Below, in pieces: positions 33,237 through 40,590 of a stretch of DNA of 40,590 nt. Below the pieces are notes generated by a model, which was not told the DNA's origin, did no database searches, and saw only the letters and a program-made list of their open reading frames with translations. This DNA is from Muribaculaceae bacterium. GTDB lineage: Bacteria; Bacteroidota; Bacteroidia; Bacteroidales; Muribaculaceae. Each line of letters begins with the position of its first letter. Position 1 is the stretch's first letter. The stretch is taken from positions 123,161-163,750 of the forward strand of contig JAMPGA010000002.1 of the NCBI GenBank assembly GCA_023664185.1, written 5' to 3'. Both the position numbers and the translations under genes were made by a program.

Positions 33237-34204
33237 TAAAAGTCGGAATTATAGGAGGCTCGGGCTATGCAGCCGGCGAGCTGGTGAGAATACTGATCAA
33301 TCATCCCGATGTGATGCTCATGTGGGTGCACTCGCGCACCGTGGCCGGGCAGCGCATAGTCGATGTGCACCAGGGTCTGTATGGAGAGATAGATATGAAC
33401 TTCACTTCCACCATCGATCTTGACTCCATCGATGTGCTCTTCTGCTGCCGCCCGGCCGGAAAGACACGTGAGTTTCTGGCTTCGGTAACTGTGCCAGAGA
33501 AGCTCAAGATCATCGACCTGTCGCGAGACTACCGCCTTGAGGCCGACGACAATGAGTTTGTCTATGGCCTCTCCGAGCTCAATCGAAAGCCCATGGTGCG
33601 CGGTGCCAAGCGTGTGGCTAATCCCGGATGCCTTGCCATGGCCGTGGAGCTTTCGCTCATACCTCTGGCCAAGAACCTCCTGCTAAATTCCGATATACAC
33701 ACCACCGTCTTTACCGGCGCCACCAGCGAGGGTGCCGAACGCCGTCCCACCACCCACTATGCCTGGCGCAACGACAATGCCGTGGTCTATCGCCCATTCC
33801 GCCACACTCAGGAGGCCGAGATTCTGCAGACCCTCAAAGCCATGCAGCAGAGCTTCAACTCACGGCTACACATGCTCCCCGTCCGCGCTCCCTTCTCGCG
33901 CGGCATTATGGCTGTGACCTGGCTGGAGTGTCCGCTCGAACTCCCCGAGGTGATAAAGATATATCAGGACTATTTCTCCGACCATAATTTTACATTCATC
34001 ACCTCGAAGATCCCCGACCTGAAGGATGTGGTCAACACAAACAAGTGTATCATCCACCTCGACAAGATAGACGGGCGCCTGCTCATCACGGCTGTCATAG
34101 ACAATCTCCTCAAAGGAGCAGCCGGCAATGCTGTCCACACCATGAACCTTCTGTTTGGCCTCCAGGAAACCACCGGCCTCACCATGAAGCCAGTGGCGTT
34201 CTGA
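33233..34204 (+). CDS. argC: N-acetyl-gamma-glutamyl-phosphate reductase
   Basis: A 323-residue NADPH enzyme of arginine synthesis, reducing acetylglutamyl phosphate to the semialdehyde. The Rossmann start [13 protein letters not shown] is intact. The catalytic cysteine is Cys133 in N-P-G-C-L-A-M, where many homologues have N-P-G-C-Y. A later block (R-A-P-F-S-R-G-I-M) fits the family. It overlaps gltX by ATGA. No other arginine gene is present here, unlike the usual arg clusters of Bacteroidales. A very strong terminator ends the unit. Confidence 0.92.
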   Translation: MIKVGIIGGSGYAAGELVRILINHPDVMLMWVHSRTVAGQRIVDVHQGLYGEIDMNFTSTIDLDSIDVLFCCRPAGKTREFLASVTVPEKLKIIDLSRDYRLEADDNEFVYGLSELNRKPMVRGAKRVANPGCLAMAVELSLIPLAKNLLLNSDIHTTVFTGATSEGAERRPTTHYAWRNDNAVVYRPFRHTQEAEILQTLKAMQQSFNSRLHMLPVRAPFSRGIMAVTWLECPLELPEVIKIYQDYFSDHNFTFITSKIPDLKDVVNTNKCIIHLDKIDGRLLITAVIDNLLKGAAGNAVHTMNLLFGLQETTGLTMKPVAF

Positions 34205-34306
34205 TAATTGAGAGTTGGGAATTGAGGTTGCAATGCCCACGAGTCTCTCGATTCAGATTTTCCGTCCATACACCTTATTATATATAGGCTGCCGAAAGGG
34301 CACTGA

Positions 34307-34360
34307 CAGACAAAACAAATGCTCAAACCACGTATGAGCATTTGTTTTGTCTGTTTCTTT
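34307..34360 (+). terminator. Perfect 19-bp intrinsic terminator after argC
   Basis: 34307-34325 and 34335-34353 are exact complements (outer CAGACAAAAC, inner ATGCTCA) around a 9-nt loop. TTTCTTT follows (34354-34360). It closes the gltX-argC unit. Between the argC stop and this hairpin (34205-34306) I see nothing else. Confidence 0.92.
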
Positions 34361-34532
34361 AGAGCCTGTCCCATAATATATGTTAACGCTGAGGTTGCAT
34401 ACCTCGGAGGGATTTTGGAGGTGGCGAGAGGGAGCAATACTGTGGCATTGTGACGGAGCGCCAGCGCCAAAAGCACCTGAGAGATGCGAGACGGAGTATT
34501 TCAGCATTAACATATATTATTGGATACGTTCT
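34361..34532. mobile_element. MITE-like element with 32-bp terminal inverted repeats
   Basis: 34361-34392 and the complement of 34501-34532 agree at 27 of 32 positions, including an unbroken ATAATATATGTTAA core. The 172-bp element has no open frame of its own. The interior contains a purine-rich stretch and small inverted repeats (CAAT/ATTG, GGCG/CGCC). It begins exactly where the argC terminator's T-run ends. The ends resemble those of IS elements starting G-A-G-C-C-T-G-T-C-C-C, so it was probably mobilised by a transposase encoded elsewhere. No clear target-site duplication is visible. Confidence 0.65.
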
Positions 34533-34652
34533 TAATCTTCTTTTTGTCAAATTGCCACGAAAAGGGCCATTCTACTTTACACCGCGACGGATTTAACACC
34601 AAATTTAACATTATTTTACATAAATACTTCCATACAATCGTTAAAAAAGTGC

Positions 34653-34660
34653 TAATTTTG
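34653..34660 (+). promoter_or_regulatory. -7 box of the SusC/SusD operon
   Basis: TAATTTTG with the start expected near 34667, giving a leader of about 66 nt before the ATG at 34733. There is no -33 TTTG at the usual spacing. The AT-rich stretch 34533-34652 holds nothing else I recognise. Confidence 0.5.
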
Positions 34661-34732
34661 CATTCATATTGCATTTCTATCCGTCAATTATCATATTTAA
34701 ATACTTTTATTTATTCGTTTTTACTATTAGGT

Positions 34733-37700
34733 ATGAAAAAGCTGTTTCTACTTCTTGCAGTTATCATCACCTTTGCGATAGGCGCAGCGGCTCAGAACCG
34801 CACCGTGACCGGCGAAGTGGTGAGCGCTGACAACGGCGAGCCTCTGATGGGCGCGACCGTGATGGGAGTGGGCTCGAAGATCGGAGTCGTCACAGACCTT
34901 GACGGCAACTTCTCGATTACCCTTCCGGCATCAGTAAAGAAATTGACTGTCTCCTATGTGGGTATGAATACCCAGGAGGTTGACATCACCGCAAGCCCCA
35001 TGACCATTAAGCTTGAGAGCTCAAATATGCTCGATGAGGTCATCACAGTGGCCTACGGTACAGCAAAGCGCTCTTCATTCACCGGCTCAGCCTCAGTGCT
35101 CGATGCCTCACAGATTGAGTCAGTGCAGGTGACCAACCCGGTCGACGCTCTCAATGGCCGTGTGGCCGGTGTTCAGCTCAACAATGTATCGGGTGCTCCC
35201 GGCTCAAACCCCACCATCTATATCCGCGGTATCTCTTCGATCAACGCTGGCAACGATCCTCTCATCGTGCTTGACGGTACCCCCTTCTCGGGCGACCTCA
35301 ACACCATTTCGTCGCAGGATATCGAGTCGATGACCGTGCTCAAGGACGCTGCTTCCAACGCCCTCTACGGTGCCCGTGGTGCCAACGGTGTCATCCTCAT
35401 CACCACCAAGCGTGGTAAAGGCGATGCCAAGGTGACTTTCGACGCCAAGTGGGGACAGAACTCACGCGCCGTGCAGGACTACGACGTCATCTCGTCGGCC
35501 AAGGGCTACTACGAGGCTTATGCCACAGCCCTCTCAAACAGCCAGTCGGCCGCTTGGGGTCTCGGAAGCAAGCTCGAAGGTGCCGAACTTGACGACTTTA
35601 TCAACAAGAACCTCATCAACAACCTCAAGTATCAGGTGTTTGGTGTGCCCGAAGGTGAAGCTCTCATCGTAAACGGCCGCCTCAACCCCAATGCCTATCC
35701 CGGCAATGTGGTGAACTATGAGGGTCAGGACTACATGCTCCTCGCCGACAACTGGGAAGACTATGCATATCGCAAGTCGCTGCGTCAGGAATATAACCTG
35801 AGCGTGTCTCAGGCCACAGACAGGGGTTCGTTCTACTTCTCGTCAAGCTACCTCAACAACGAGGGTATCTCTACCAACTCGGGCTTCGAGCGTTTCAACG
35901 CCCGTCTGTCTGCCGACATCCAGGCCAAGCCTTGGCTCAAAGTCGGTGCAAACATGGCATTCTCACACTACAACGTGAGCAACTTTGGCGACGACGGTAG
36001 CGCCTCATCGTCGGGCAACATCTTCGCCGTGGCTTCATCGATGCCCCCCATCTATCCTCTGTTCGTTCGCGACGGCAACGGCAATATCATCACCGACAGC
36101 AACGGCATCCAGGTGATGGACTATGGCGACGGCATGAACGCCGGCCTCGACCGTCCCGTCTTCTCGCAGGCCAACCCTATCCAGGCCAACATTCTTGACA
36201 CCAACACAAGCAAGGGCAACGCATTCAACGGCAACGCATTTGCCGAAATCCGCTTCCTGCACGACTTCAAGTTCACAACAAACAACGCTGTTTCTCTCGA
36301 CGAGACCCGTTTCAACTCTGTGACCAACCCCTTCTATGGCATGTATGCCGACTCAAACGGCTCTATCACCGTTGAGCATCAGCGCTATATCGACTGGACC
36401 TTCCAGCAGCTCCTCAACTGGACCCGCTCATTCGGCAACCACAATGTATCAGCCCTCGTGGGTCATGAAAGCTATCAGACCAAGACATACGACGTCTATG
36501 GCATGGCTTCAAACATGCTTCTCCCCAACAACAAGGAGCTCTCAGGCGCCATCGAGTCAAACCAGAACGGTTCGTCGATCTCTCACTATAACACTGAAGG
36601 CTGGTTCGGCCGTGCCAACTATGACTACGACGGCAAGTACTTCGCATCGGCATCTTATCGTCGCGACGGTTCGTCACGCTTCCACAAGGATCACCGCTGG
36701 GGTAGCTTCTGGTCGTTTGGCGCAGCCTGGATCCTCTCTAAAGAGAAGTTCCTGCAGGATGCATCATGGATCGACATCTTGAAGCTCAAAGCATCTTACG
36801 GTGAGCAGGGTAACGACCGCATCGGTAGCTACCGCTACGTGAGCACATATAAGATCGTAAACTCAAACGGTGTTCCCGCCGCTGAGCCCAGTACCCTTGG
36901 CAACCCCAACATCACTTGGGAGAAGGGTGGCAACTTCAACGCCGGCGTTGACTTCGAATTCTGGAACAACCGCCTCGGTGGTACTGTGGAAGGCTTCGTG
37001 CGCAAGACATCTGATATGCTCTTCCGTCGTCCTCTTCCCCCTTCATATGGTTACACCGGTTACTACGACAACGTGGGCGATATGAAGAACTATGGTATCG
37101 AAATCGACCTCCACGGCGATGTTTACCGTTCGAAGGACATCAACGTAGGCCTCACCTTCAACATGACATGGGTGAAGAACAAGATCACACGTCTGGCCGC
37201 TCCTTCAAAGACCATGACCTGCGACGGTGTTGACGGCTACAGCTCAGGCTCGTTCTACTATGGCGAGGGTGAGTCGCTCTACACCTTCCGTCTGCCCCGC
37301 TATGCCGGTGTCGACAAGGAGACCGGTCTGGCCACATACTGGAAGACTGTCACCGATCCTTATGGAAACAAGAGCGAGGTGCGCACCACCGACTACAACT
37401 CACTCTCGACTGCCGACTATCACCTCTGCGGCTCGGCTCTGCCCGACGTATATGGCGGCTTCGGTGTGAACGCCGATATCTACGGCTTCGACGTGCAGGT
37501 TGACTTCAACTATCAGATCGGCGGCAAGGTTTACGATTCGACCTATGCAGGCCTCATGAGCTCACCTCTCCAGACCTCAACATCACCCTTCCACAAGGAT
37601 GTGCTCAAAGGCTGGACTCCCAATAACACCAACTCTGATATCCCACGCTTCGTGTATGGCGACGAATTCAGCGCCCGTAGCTCATCGCGCTTTCTGACCA

Positions 37701-37969
37701 ACGCCGGCTATCTGGCTCTCCAGAGCATCAACGTGGGCTACACCATCCCCACCAAGCTCACCAAAAAGTTTGAGGTAGACCGCATCCGCGTTTACTTCAC
37801 AGCCGACAACGTGGCCATCTGGACCAAGCGCAAAGGTCTTGATCCCCGTCAGGGCATGGCTCAGGGCTTCACCAACGGCTCACGCAACCAGGCCATCACA
37901 GGCTCATCAAGCTCAGCTTACTACTCTCCCGTCCGCACCCTCTCAGGCGGCATCAACGTAACTTTCTAA
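34733..37969 (+). CDS. SusC/RagA-family TonB-dependent receptor
   Basis: A 1078-residue outer-membrane transporter working with the SusD-like lipoprotein downstream. It has a signal peptide (1-20), a carboxypeptidase-D-like beta sandwich (about 22-110, V-T-G-E-V-V-S-A-D-N-G-E-P-L), then a plug with N-P-V-D-A-L-N-G-R-V-A-G-V and the family block L-K-D-A-A-S-N-A-L-Y-G-A-R-G. A large beta barrel follows, ending G-G-I-N-V-T-F. The TonB energy link is presumed from the family. The long frame upstream (from 34520) is excluded by the promoter at 34653. Codon use differs from neighbours (more CTC and GGT), consistent with high expression. No glycosidase or sensor gene is adjacent, so the substrate is unknown. 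Confidence 0.95.
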   Translation: MKKLFLLLAVIITFAIGAAAQNRTVTGEVVSADNGEPLMGATVMGVGSKIGVVTDLDGNFSITLPASVKKLTVSYVGMNTQEVDITASPMTIKLESSNMLDEVITVAYGTAKRSSFTGSASVLDASQIESVQVTNPVDALNGRVAGVQLNNVSGAPGSNPTIYIRGISSINAGNDPLIVLDGTPFSGDLNTISSQDIESMTVLKDAASNALYGARGANGVILITTKRGKGDAKVTFDAKWGQNSRAVQDYDVISSAKGYYEAYATALSNSQSAAWGLGSKLEGAELDDFINKNLINNLKYQVFGVPEGEALIVNGRLNPNAYPGNVVNYEGQDYMLLADNWEDYAYRKSLRQEYNLSVSQATDRGSFYFSSSYLNNEGISTNSGFERFNARLSADIQAKPWLKVGANMAFSHYNVSNFGDDGSASSSGNIFAVASSMPPIYPLFVRDGNGNIITDSNGIQVMDYGDGMNAGLDRPVFSQANPIQANILDTNTSKGNAFNGNAFAEIRFLHDFKFTTNNAVSLDETRFNSVTNPFYGMYADSNGSITVEHQRYIDWTFQQLLNWTRSFGNHNVSALVGHESYQTKTYDVYGMASNMLLPNNKELSGAIESNQNGSSISHYNTEGWFGRANYDYDGKYFASASYRRDGSSRFHKDHRWGSFWSFGAAWILSKEKFLQDASWIDILKLKASYGEQGNDRIGSYRYVSTYKIVNSNGVPAAEPSTLGNPNITWEKGGNFNAGVDFEFWNNRLGGTVEGFVRKTSDMLFRRPLPPSYGYTGYYDNVGDMKNYGIEIDLHGDVYRSKDINVGLTFNMTWVKNKITRLAAPSKTMTCDGVDGYSSGSFYYGEGESLYTFRLPRYAGVDKETGLATYWKTVTDPYGNKSEVRTTDYNSLSTADYHLCGSALPDVYGGFGVNADIYGFDVQVDFNYQIGGKVYDSTYAGLMSSPLQTSTSPFHKDVLKGWTPNNTNSDIPRFVYGDEFSARSSSRFLTNAGYLALQSINVGYTIPTKLTKKFEVDRIRVYFTADNVAIWTKRKGLDPRQGMAQGFTNGSRNQAITGSSSSAYYSPVRTLSGGINVTF

Positions 37970-37993
37970 TCAATAAAAGTTTCGAAAACAACA

Positions 37994-39664
37994 ATGAAAA
38001 CCAAGATAATAGCCGCGCTGACTCTTGCAGCAGCCTCGATGACCGCGCTCACAGGCTGCATGGAGGATAAGGATCCCATGGGTGGCACCATCACTCAGGA
38101 TCAGCTCAATGCCACCACCAAGGCCGGAGGATCCACACTGGCTGCCATCCCCTCGATGATAATCTATGTGAACACAGATAACTCCGACCATCACTGCGAC
38201 ATAGGTTATGCCGGTATGATGATCATGCGCGACCGCATGACCGGCGATATGACCATCAACTGCAACGGCACCAACTACGACCAGTTCTCATACTATGCCC
38301 AGGGCTATAACGATGAGGGCTACTGGATGCCTCAGCTCATCCTCAACTACTATTCGAAGCTCATCCTTGCCACCAACAAGGCTGCTGCCACTTTCCCTGC
38401 CGGAATCGAGACAGAGGATGGCCAGGGCTGCCGCGCCATCGCGCTTGCCTACCGTGCACTCGCTTATCTGGATGTGGCCCGCTGGTATGAGTATCTCCCC
38501 TGCGACAAGACCAAGGCTGAAAATGCTTATGGCAACAACGTGCTCAACCTCACATATCCCATCGTGACTGAGGAAACCACTATGGAGGCTGCCACCAACA
38601 ACCCCCGTGCCACACGCCAGCAGATGTTTAAATTCATCAAGAGCGATCTCGACTATGCTGCCGAGAACATTGAAAAGGCTCCCGAAGAATACAACACATT
38701 CATATATCCTAACCTCGCTGTAGTCTACGGCCTGTATGCACGTCTCTACATGTGGGTTGAGGACTATGCCAAGGCTAAGGAATATGCCGATCTGGCTATC
38801 TCGACACACGGAGGCTCACCTCTGACCGAGGCTCAGTGGACCGATGCCAAGTCTGGTTTCAATACCCCCGACGGAAACACATCATGGATGCTTGGCTCGC
38901 AGCTCACAGCCGAGAACCGTGCCGTCACCACAGGTATCTGTAACTTCGTATCGTTCCTCTCACCCGAGGCTACTTATGGCTATGCTGCAGCCGGTGCCGA
39001 GTTTGACATCGACTACAACATGTATACCCGCATCAACAACAGCGACTTCCGCAAGCTGTCATGGTGTCCCACAGCAATTACCCTTCAGAACAAGGTTCAG
39101 CTTAACGGACGCACCGATGCAGCTTCGAAAATCTCTTTCTGCAACAACCACAAGCTTTGCGCCATCAAGTTCCGTCCCGCCGACGGTGAGACCAAGACCT
39201 ATCAGGTGGCTTCAGCAGCAGCTCAGGCTCTGATGCGTGTCGAGGAGATGTATTTCATCTCCATCGAGGCTCAGGCTCATCTTGATGCCGCTGCAGGCAA
39301 GTCGGCTCTCGAAAGCTTCATGAAGACTTACCGCTATGCAACATATTCATGCAAGGCTACCGCTGCTGATGATGTGATTGAGGAAATCGTGTTCCAGAAG
39401 CGTGTAGAGCTCTGGGGCGAGGGTCAGACTCTGTTTGACATCAAGCGTCTCAACTACTCTGTAACCCGCGGCTATATGGGAACCAACTGGTACAAGCAGG
39501 TACGCTTCAACACCGAAGGCCGTCCCGCATGGACAAACCTCGTATTCGTTCAGACCGAGGGTAACTCCAATAAAGCGATCACAGAGTATAACAACCCCAA
39601 TACTACAGGTGTTTACGATCAAATTTCCGATAGCGAGGTGGGTTGGAATGCTGACAACTGGTAA
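37994..39664 (+). CDS. SusD/RagB-family surface lipoprotein
   Basis: A 556-residue lipoprotein (signal ending A-L-T-G-C, acylated Cys22) that sits on the SusC barrel and helps capture the ligand. Family marks include Y-R-A-L-A-Y-L-D-V-A-R-W-Y-E in the N-terminal TPR-like part, A-R-L-Y-M-W-V-E-D-Y-A-K-A, and the C-terminal E-I-V-F-Q-K-R-V-E-L-W-G-E-G. It starts 24 nt after the SusC stop. The ligand cannot be deduced. A strong terminator follows. Confidence 0.93.
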   Translation: MKTKIIAALTLAAASMTALTGCMEDKDPMGGTITQDQLNATTKAGGSTLAAIPSMIIYVNTDNSDHHCDIGYAGMMIMRDRMTGDMTINCNGTNYDQFSYYAQGYNDEGYWMPQLILNYYSKLILATNKAAATFPAGIETEDGQGCRAIALAYRALAYLDVARWYEYLPCDKTKAENAYGNNVLNLTYPIVTEETTMEAATNNPRATRQQMFKFIKSDLDYAAENIEKAPEEYNTFIYPNLAVVYGLYARLYMWVEDYAKAKEYADLAISTHGGSPLTEAQWTDAKSGFNTPDGNTSWMLGSQLTAENRAVTTGICNFVSFLSPEATYGYAAAGAEFDIDYNMYTRINNSDFRKLSWCPTAITLQNKVQLNGRTDAASKISFCNNHKLCAIKFRPADGETKTYQVASAAAQALMRVEEMYFISIEAQAHLDAAAGKSALESFMKTYRYATYSCKATAADDVIEEIVFQKRVELWGEGQTLFDIKRLNYSVTRGYMGTNWYKQVRFNTEGRPAWTNLVFVQTEGNSNKAITEYNNPNTTGVYDQISDSEVGWNADNW

Positions 39665-39697
39665 TTTCTTAGACCATCACTTAGATTGAATTAACTG

Positions 39698-39739
39698 CCG
39701 TTCCGGCTCCAGAGATTCTGGATCCGGAACGGTTTTTTT
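39698..39739 (+). terminator. Intrinsic terminator after the SusD gene
   Basis: CCGTTCCGG (39698-39706) pairs with CCGGAACGG (39724-39732). CCAGA/TCTGG forms an inner stem around a 3-nt loop. Seven T follow (39733-39739). It ends the SusC/SusD operon. Confidence 0.92.
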
Positions 39740-39761
39740 GTGTTTGAATGCTATTTTTTTG

Positions 39762-39769
39762 TAATTTTG
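39762..39769 (+). promoter_or_regulatory. -7 box of the glycosyltransferase gene
   Basis: TAATTTTG, a full match. A TTTG at 39743-39746 is closer than usual (15 nt). A TTG near 39738-39740 is 21 nt away, but it overlaps the terminator's T-run. The start (about 39776) is nearly at the ATG at 39778, so the mRNA would be almost leaderless. Confidence 0.5.
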
Positions 39770-39777
39770 CATTTGCC

Positions 39778-40533
39778 ATGGAGACCACCACAGTGCTGAA
39801 TATACCCATCAGACGTATCACCCTCCAATCTCTGCTTGAGAGCCTGGAGAGCGGTGTGCTCGTCACGCCCAATCTGGATCATCTGGTGAAATTGCAGACC
39901 GACCGCGAGTTTTTCAATTCCTACATGGATGCCGAGTGGATCGTGTGTGACAGCCGCATACTTAGTATGTGCTCGCGCCTGCTGCCTCAGCCTATACCGG
40001 AGGCCATACCGGGTAGCTCCTTTTTCACCCACTTCTATATGCATCATGCCGCCGACCCTGAGTGTCGCATCTTTCTGCTCGGGGCACGCCCCGGCGTGGC
40101 CGACGAGGCCATGAGGCGTATCAATCAGAAGGTGGGACGCGAGATTGTGGTGGGAGCTCATTCACCATCGTTCGGATTTGAAAAAAATGCAGCCGAGTGT
40201 GCCGGGATTGTCGATATCATAAACGCCTCCGGTGCCACAGTGGTGCTCGTGGGAGTCGGTGCACCAAAGCAGGAGAAGTGGATCGCAGCACACCGCCACC
40301 TGATGCCCGGTGTGAAACTTTGGATGGCCTTGGGCGCCACAATCGACTTTGAGGCCGGCAACATTAAGCGTGCTCCTCGATGGGTGCAGAAGCTCTGCAT
40401 GGAGTGGTTCTACAGATTTCTCAAAGAACCCCGGCGCATGTTCCGACGCTATTTCGTGGACGATTTGCGTTTCTTCGGCTACTTTGCCCGACAGCTGATG
40501 GGAAGATACAAAAATCCTTTCGGAGATAGATAA
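39778..40533 (+). CDS. WecG/TagA/CpsF-family glycosyltransferase
   Basis: A 251-residue enzyme of the family that adds N-acetylmannosaminuronic acid or related sugars to lipid-linked precursors of surface glycans. Signature blocks are T-P-N-L-D-H-L-V-K-L-Q near the start, the conserved A-E-W-I-V-C-D-S-R, and G-V-G-A-P-K-Q-E-K-W. I place the start at 39778 (M-E-T-T-T-V-L-N), because a -7 box at 39762 lies between it and the earlier in-frame ATG at 39748. The C-terminal Y-R-F-L-K-E-P-R-R-M-F-R-R-Y tail is typical. The sugar donor and the glycan are unknown. The last 57 bases of the window are AT-rich and contain no assignable feature. Confidence 0.9.
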   Translation: METTTVLNIPIRRITLQSLLESLESGVLVTPNLDHLVKLQTDREFFNSYMDAEWIVCDSRILSMCSRLLPQPIPEAIPGSSFFTHFYMHHAADPECRIFLLGARPGVADEAMRRINQKVGREIVVGAHSPSFGFEKNAAECAGIVDIINASGATVVLVGVGAPKQEKWIAAHRHLMPGVKLWMALGATIDFEAGNIKRAPRWVQKLCMEWFYRFLKEPRRMFRRYFVDDLRFFGYFARQLMGRYKNPFGDR

Positions 40534-40590
40534 ATTAATATGATAGTCCGTAATTATACCTAAAAATATTTGGCAGAATTGGCTGAATTT

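Noticed and set aside
34520..34732. Longer N-terminus for the SusC homologue
   Set aside because: The extension spans the right end of the MITE and the promoter at 34653; the signal peptide begins at 34733.

Overview
The window looks like a chromosomal segment of a gut-type Bacteroidales bacterium, most likely Muribaculaceae-like. The evidence is: repeated Bacteroidetes promoter boxes (TTTG, about 19-20 nt, then TAnnTTTG) in front of most transcription units; few Shine-Dalgarno-like sites; a SusC/SusD pair; a Porin_10-type porin; gldD/gldE; and type IX secretion (T9SS) sorting domains. I see no CRISPR array, prophage or intact insertion sequence. The family-level placement is inference.

Layout. 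1-53 is the 5' part of a tRNA-Asn read leftward. The next 700 bases hold a decayed C-terminal piece of a T9SS-exported protein and a GC-rich hairpin. 760-5786 is an S41 protease gene overlapping mfd. 6235-8401 is an OmpR-type two-component pair. A DUF695 gene (leftward) and lgt (rightward) share a divergent promoter region, followed by pheS, nth, topA and an RluA-type pseudouridine synthase. A strong bidirectional terminator at 15042 separates these from a leftward pair: a lipoprotein and a 1125-residue secreted pectinesterase.

The most unusual region is 19684-24693. Four genes are joined by successive ATGA overlaps: a secreted caspase-family (C14) peptidase, an ECF-like sigma factor, a single-pass membrane protein with anti-sigma character, and an exported TPR-CHAT protease. 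Two caspase-clan proteases facing the envelope, beside a sigma factor and its probable membrane-bound inhibitor, suggest a proteolysis-gated transcription switch. The logic resembles the TPR-CHAT/sigma module of type III-E CRISPR systems, but without CRISPR.

Downstream are a promoter-terminator cassette (possible small RNA), a porin and a solute-binding protein. A leftward block follows: gldE-gldD-phosphopantetheinyl transferase, and rex with a degenerate fumarylacetoacetase-like gene. Rightward gltX-argC ends at a perfect 19-bp terminator that abuts a 172-bp MITE-like element with 32-bp inverted ends; a related 20-bp end lies alone between rex and gltX. The window closes with a SusC/SusD nutrient-uptake pair and a WecG/TagA/CpsF-family glycosyltransferase.
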